Source: Anianibacter sp965662745
Lineage (GTDB): Bacteria > Pseudomonadota > Alphaproteobacteria > Rhodobacterales > Rhodobacteraceae
Direction of reading: 5' to 3'
DNA: 64,000 bases
Assembly: GCA_965662745.1 (NCBI GenBank)
Contig: CBFIJK010000005.1
Location: 36,913 to 100,912, forward strand
Made by a program: the position numbers and the translations under genes. Below are positions 61,985 to 64,000 of this stretch, one piece after another. Position 1 is the first letter of the stretch. Each line of letters begins with the position of its first letter. Below the pieces are notes generated by a model, which worked only from the letters and a program-made list of their open reading frames with translations, was not told where the DNA came from and did not search any database.

Positions 61985-62455
61985 CTAGTGCTGATGGGAA
62001 TGGGCCGAAGGGTCGTGATCATGGCCAAAAGTTCGGCCATGGCCATAGGCGCCGCCCTCGGGCGTGAAAGGGCCGTGCGTTTCGGTCACGTCTGCGCCAA
62101 GGCGGGCCAGCATGTCGGCAAGGACGTGATCCCGGCGGATGACAAGGCGGTCGTCATGGACCTCGCAGGGGGTGTGACGGTTGCCGATATGCCAGGCCAG
62201 CCGCGCAAGACGGGGGCCGCGCACCTCGATCAGGGGCTCGTCCGCCGCACGTACGGCAACGAGGCCAGCCTCGCAGGACAGCGCATCGCCTTCATCCAGG
62301 CTGATCGTTTCGGGAAGATCGACCAGAAGATCACCGCCGCCCTCAAGCGTCAGTCGCTTGCGGCGCAGGATGCGCGCCTCGTAATCGAGTCGCACCTCGC
62401 CGATGGGGACGCCAGACCAATGGCCCGCGCGCAGGACTGAGCGCGCAACGATCAT
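61985..62455 (-). CDS. ureE: Urease accessory protein UreE (nickel chaperone)
   Basis: 156 residues. The N-terminal UreE domain (RLDYEARILRRKRLTLEGGG) and the C-terminal metal-binding domain (RLAWHIGNRHTPCEVHDDRL) with the central histidine are present. The tail is histidine-rich (GHGRTFGHDHDPSAHSHQH), typical of nickel-storing UreE. It lies 12 bases before the YrhK-like gene. Confidence 0.95.
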   Translation of the reverse strand: MIVARSVLRAGHWSGVPIGEVRLDYEARILRRKRLTLEGGGDLLVDLPETISLDEGDALSCEAGLVAVRAADEPLIEVRGPRLARLAWHIGNRHTPCEVHDDRLVIRRDHVLADMLARLGADVTETHGPFTPEGGAYGHGRTFGHDHDPSAHSHQH

Positions 62456-62477
62456 CGCGCGCGCCCAGCCGAACGGT

Positions 62478-62705
62478 TCAGATGCCCATCAGGTCGCTGA
62501 AGACATGATGCACGATCCGGTCCCGCTCGATCCCAAGCTCTTTCAACTCGGCATCCGATTTGGCCTGAAGACTGCGCACCTCGTCGATCCGGCCGGCGCG
62601 TTCGAGATAGGCGTTGAAGCCCATGCCAAGGCTCGCAAAGAATGCGTCGATGCGCGCGCGAATGCCATGATCCGTCGCCGCGTGCTGCGTGGTGATATCT
62701 GTCAT
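62478..62705 (-). CDS. Small DUF1127-like protein in the urease operon
   Basis: 75 residues. The end LQAKSDAELKELGIERDRIV resembles the DUF1127 (YjiS-like) motif; other DUF1127 proteins are short and arginine-rich and bind or affect RNA, whereas this one is more acidic and has an N-terminal extension. It has GGAGGTTTCC upstream and stops 23 bases before ureE. No role in urease is known. Confidence 0.6.
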   Translation of the reverse strand: MTDITTQHAATDHGIRARIDAFFASLGMGFNAYLERAGRIDEVRSLQAKSDAELKELGIERDRIVHHVFSDLMGI

Positions 62706-62834
62706 TGGAAACCTCCTGTGGGGTCACATCCGGTTTCCTCCCTTGGGGCACAAGATAGGCGCGCAGGGGCGCTATGACCAATGCCGGTGCTGCATGACCG
62801 GCTTGCGCGAAGATTGCAGGGGCCACCGAACCGG

Positions 62835-63437
62835 TCATTCGACCGCCTCGATCGCGGTATATTCGAAGAAATAGTCAGAGTTCCCGGGCTCGGAGATGCC
62901 GACGAAGACGGCAAAGCCAAGTTCGGGAATGTAATACATATGCCCGATCCACTCGCCCAAGTCGGCTTCCCCGGGCGTTGCAGGATACAGCACGGAAATA
63001 TGCATCCGGTCGTAAGTGCATGGACCAATGGCCCAAGGCTCGGTCGGTCCGAAATAGTAAACCCGCATCTCGGTCTCGGGCGGCATTTCCCCTTCGTGAC
63101 GGATGAGAGGCACCTGCCATGTCGTTCCTTCTTCAGGGCGCGGCATTTCGGCAAAACTCATCGGGAAATCATAGCGTGAAACGCCGCTGGGGTCGGTCAA
63201 ACCCTCCTCGTCCAGTTTCTCGTAGCTAAGAGCATAGACCCCTTTCGCGCGCACAGTCAGCAGGCCCGTCGTGCTCGACATGGAACGCACCGAGACAAGA
63301 TCAGGCGCGATGCGGCGATAGGTTTCCGTTGTTCCACTGGACAGAAGAAGACGTATGCCGCCGTCCATATCGGCGGCTGTCGGACAGTCTGCAGCCACCG
63401 GAGAGGCGGCCAAAGCGATGAGAACAAGCGCGCGCAT
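62835..63437 (-). CDS. Exported protein of unknown function between ureC and ureE
   Basis: 200 residues from the ATG at 63437; a TTG two codons upstream is possible. There is a cleavable signal peptide (MRALVLIALAASPVAADC). The mature part is beta-rich, with pairs such as TTGLLTVRAKGVYALSY and EMRVYYFGPTEPWAIGP, two or three cysteines and no recognised motif. It starts 6 bases past the ureC stop, so it is co-transcribed with urease. I do not recognise the family. Confidence 0.75.
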   Translation of the reverse strand: MRALVLIALAASPVAADCPTAADMDGGIRLLLSSGTTETYRRIAPDLVSVRSMSSTTGLLTVRAKGVYALSYEKLDEEGLTDPSGVSRYDFPMSFAEMPRPEEGTTWQVPLIRHEGEMPPETEMRVYYFGPTEPWAIGPCTYDRMHISVLYPATPGEADLGEWIGHMYYIPELGFAVFVGISEPGNSDYFFEYTAIEAVE

Positions 63438-63443
63438 GTCCAA

Positions 63444-64000
63444 TCAATACATGAAATATCGCTGCGCCATCGGCAATTCCTTGGCGGGCTCGCAAGTCAG
63501 AAGCTCGCCATCCGCTCGGACTTCGTAGGTTTCGGGATGAACCTCCATCGCGGGGGTCGCGTCGTTCATCACCATGTCCGACTTTCCGATCTTGCGCGTG
63601 TTCGACACCGCAAGCACCTCTTTGCGCAGGCCGAGTGCTGCGCCGATGCCCTCGTCGGCGGCGAGCGCCGAGACGAAAGTCACCGAAGAATGTTCGACCG
63701 AGCGTCCCATCGCGCCGAACATGGGGCGCGAATAGACCGGCTGCGGCGTGGGGATCGACGCGTTCGGATCGCCCATCTGCGCACAGACGATCGAGCCACC
63801 CATAAGCACCAATTCAGGCTTCACGCCGAAAAACGCAGGTTTCCATAGCACCAGATCGGCGCGCTTGCCGACCTCGAGCGATCCGATATGGGCGGACATG
63901 CCATGGGTGATCGCGGGGTTGATCGTGTACTTCGCGATATAGCGTTTGACGCGGAAATTATCGTTCTCGCCCGTTTCCTCGGCCAGACGCCCCCGCTGTT
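63444..64000 (-). CDS. ureC: Urease alpha subunit, 3' part (5' end outside window)
   Basis: Catalytic nickel subunit of urease. The open frame runs to the window edge and reads RVKRYIAKYTINPAITHGMS, then GSLEVGKRADLVLWKPAFFG and the C-terminal YEVRADGELLTCEPAKELPM, all typical of UreC. About 185 of ~570 residues are visible. The active-site nickel ligands lie outside the window. Internal ATGs such as that at 63899 are not real starts. Confidence 0.97.
   Translation of the reverse strand, partial: QRGRLAEETGENDNFRVKRYIAKYTINPAITHGMSAHIGSLEVGKRADLVLWKPAFFGVKPELVLMGGSIVCAQMGDPNASIPTPQPVYSRPMFGAMGRSVEHSSVTFVSALAADEGIGAALGLRKEVLAVSNTRKIGKSDMVMNDATPAMEVHPETYEVRADGELLTCEPAKELPMAQRYFMY

Noticed and set aside
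63444..63899. A separate 151-residue gene starting at 63899
   Set aside because: The frame continues upstream to the window edge with UreC sequence; the ATG is internal.

Overview
The window is a GC-rich chromosomal segment of an alphaproteobacterium, most likely a marine Rhodobacterales (Roseobacter-group) species. The evidence is gene content and order: a gene-transfer-agent (GTA) type lysis cassette inside the cytochrome c maturation genes, an Lrp-type regulator facing cysG-DUF2849-cysI-cysH-DUF934-fpr, a DctPQM TRAP transporter with a DctB/DctD-like pair, CoxD/CoxE/XdhC maturation genes, and a urease cluster with a YrhK-like insertion. Neither a CRISPR array, an insertion sequence, an rRNA nor a tRNA gene was seen. 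The gene layout is compact, with many ATGA or TGATG overlaps.

Layout. 1-2.4 kb: 3' part of citrate synthase and, convergent to it, an orphan Hint-domain (hedgehog/intein) protein. 2.5-14.1 kb (minus strand): a long co-directional block of fused indolepyruvate ferredoxin oxidoreductase, acyltransferase, murI, argC, ccmE, [endolysin, holin, XhlA-like protein], ccmF, ccmH and an enoyl-CoA hydratase/isomerase. 14.2-18.7 kb: LysR regulator, candidate small RNA, small exported protein, purL, BolA-like protein and grxD. 18.8-25.5 kb: zapA and a coiled-coil partner, transketolase, YcaQ-like protein, DoxX, gap and coaD. 25.6-32.5 kb: CBS protein, then a LysR divergent from a valine-degradation group (mmsA, isobutyryl-CoA dehydrogenase, 3-hydroxyisobutyryl-CoA hydrolase, mmsB) interrupted by an L,D-transpeptidase. 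32.5-39.1 kb: dctM-dctQ-dctP and dctD/dctB-like regulators. 39.1-46.4 kb: cytochrome P450, Lrp/AsnC regulator and assimilatory sulfate-reduction operon. 46.5-50 kb: a very alanine/glutamate-rich anchored protein, infC with a non-canonical ATA start, a methyltransferase and an exported dienelactone hydrolase. 50-54.2 kb: MoxR, CoxE, XdhC and MoeA-like genes for molybdenum hydroxylase maturation, without the enzyme itself. 54.3-60.5 kb: a probable glycan or surface-modification group (sulfotransferase-like protein, methyltransferase, two glycosyltransferases, conserved hypothetical). 60.5-64 kb: urease accessory genes and the 3' part of ureC.

Most notable points. (1) The endolysin-holin-XhlA-like cassette sits between ccmE and ccmF, and a perfect 9-bp hairpin covers the ribosome-binding region of the endolysin. 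(2) The DctD-like regulator has lost the GAFTGA region and the Walker A lysine, so it is unlikely to be a sigma-54 activator; two near-identical 18-bp palindromes lie upstream of dctP and are its probable binding sites. (3) The 745-residue glycosyltransferase looks like a tandem duplication with a decayed first half. (4) A candidate ~75-nt small RNA with its own promoter and terminator lies at about 15.2 kb. (5) Several divergent promoters carry clear operator-like inverted repeats. All functional calls rest on reading the translated sequences and motifs; no database search was possible.
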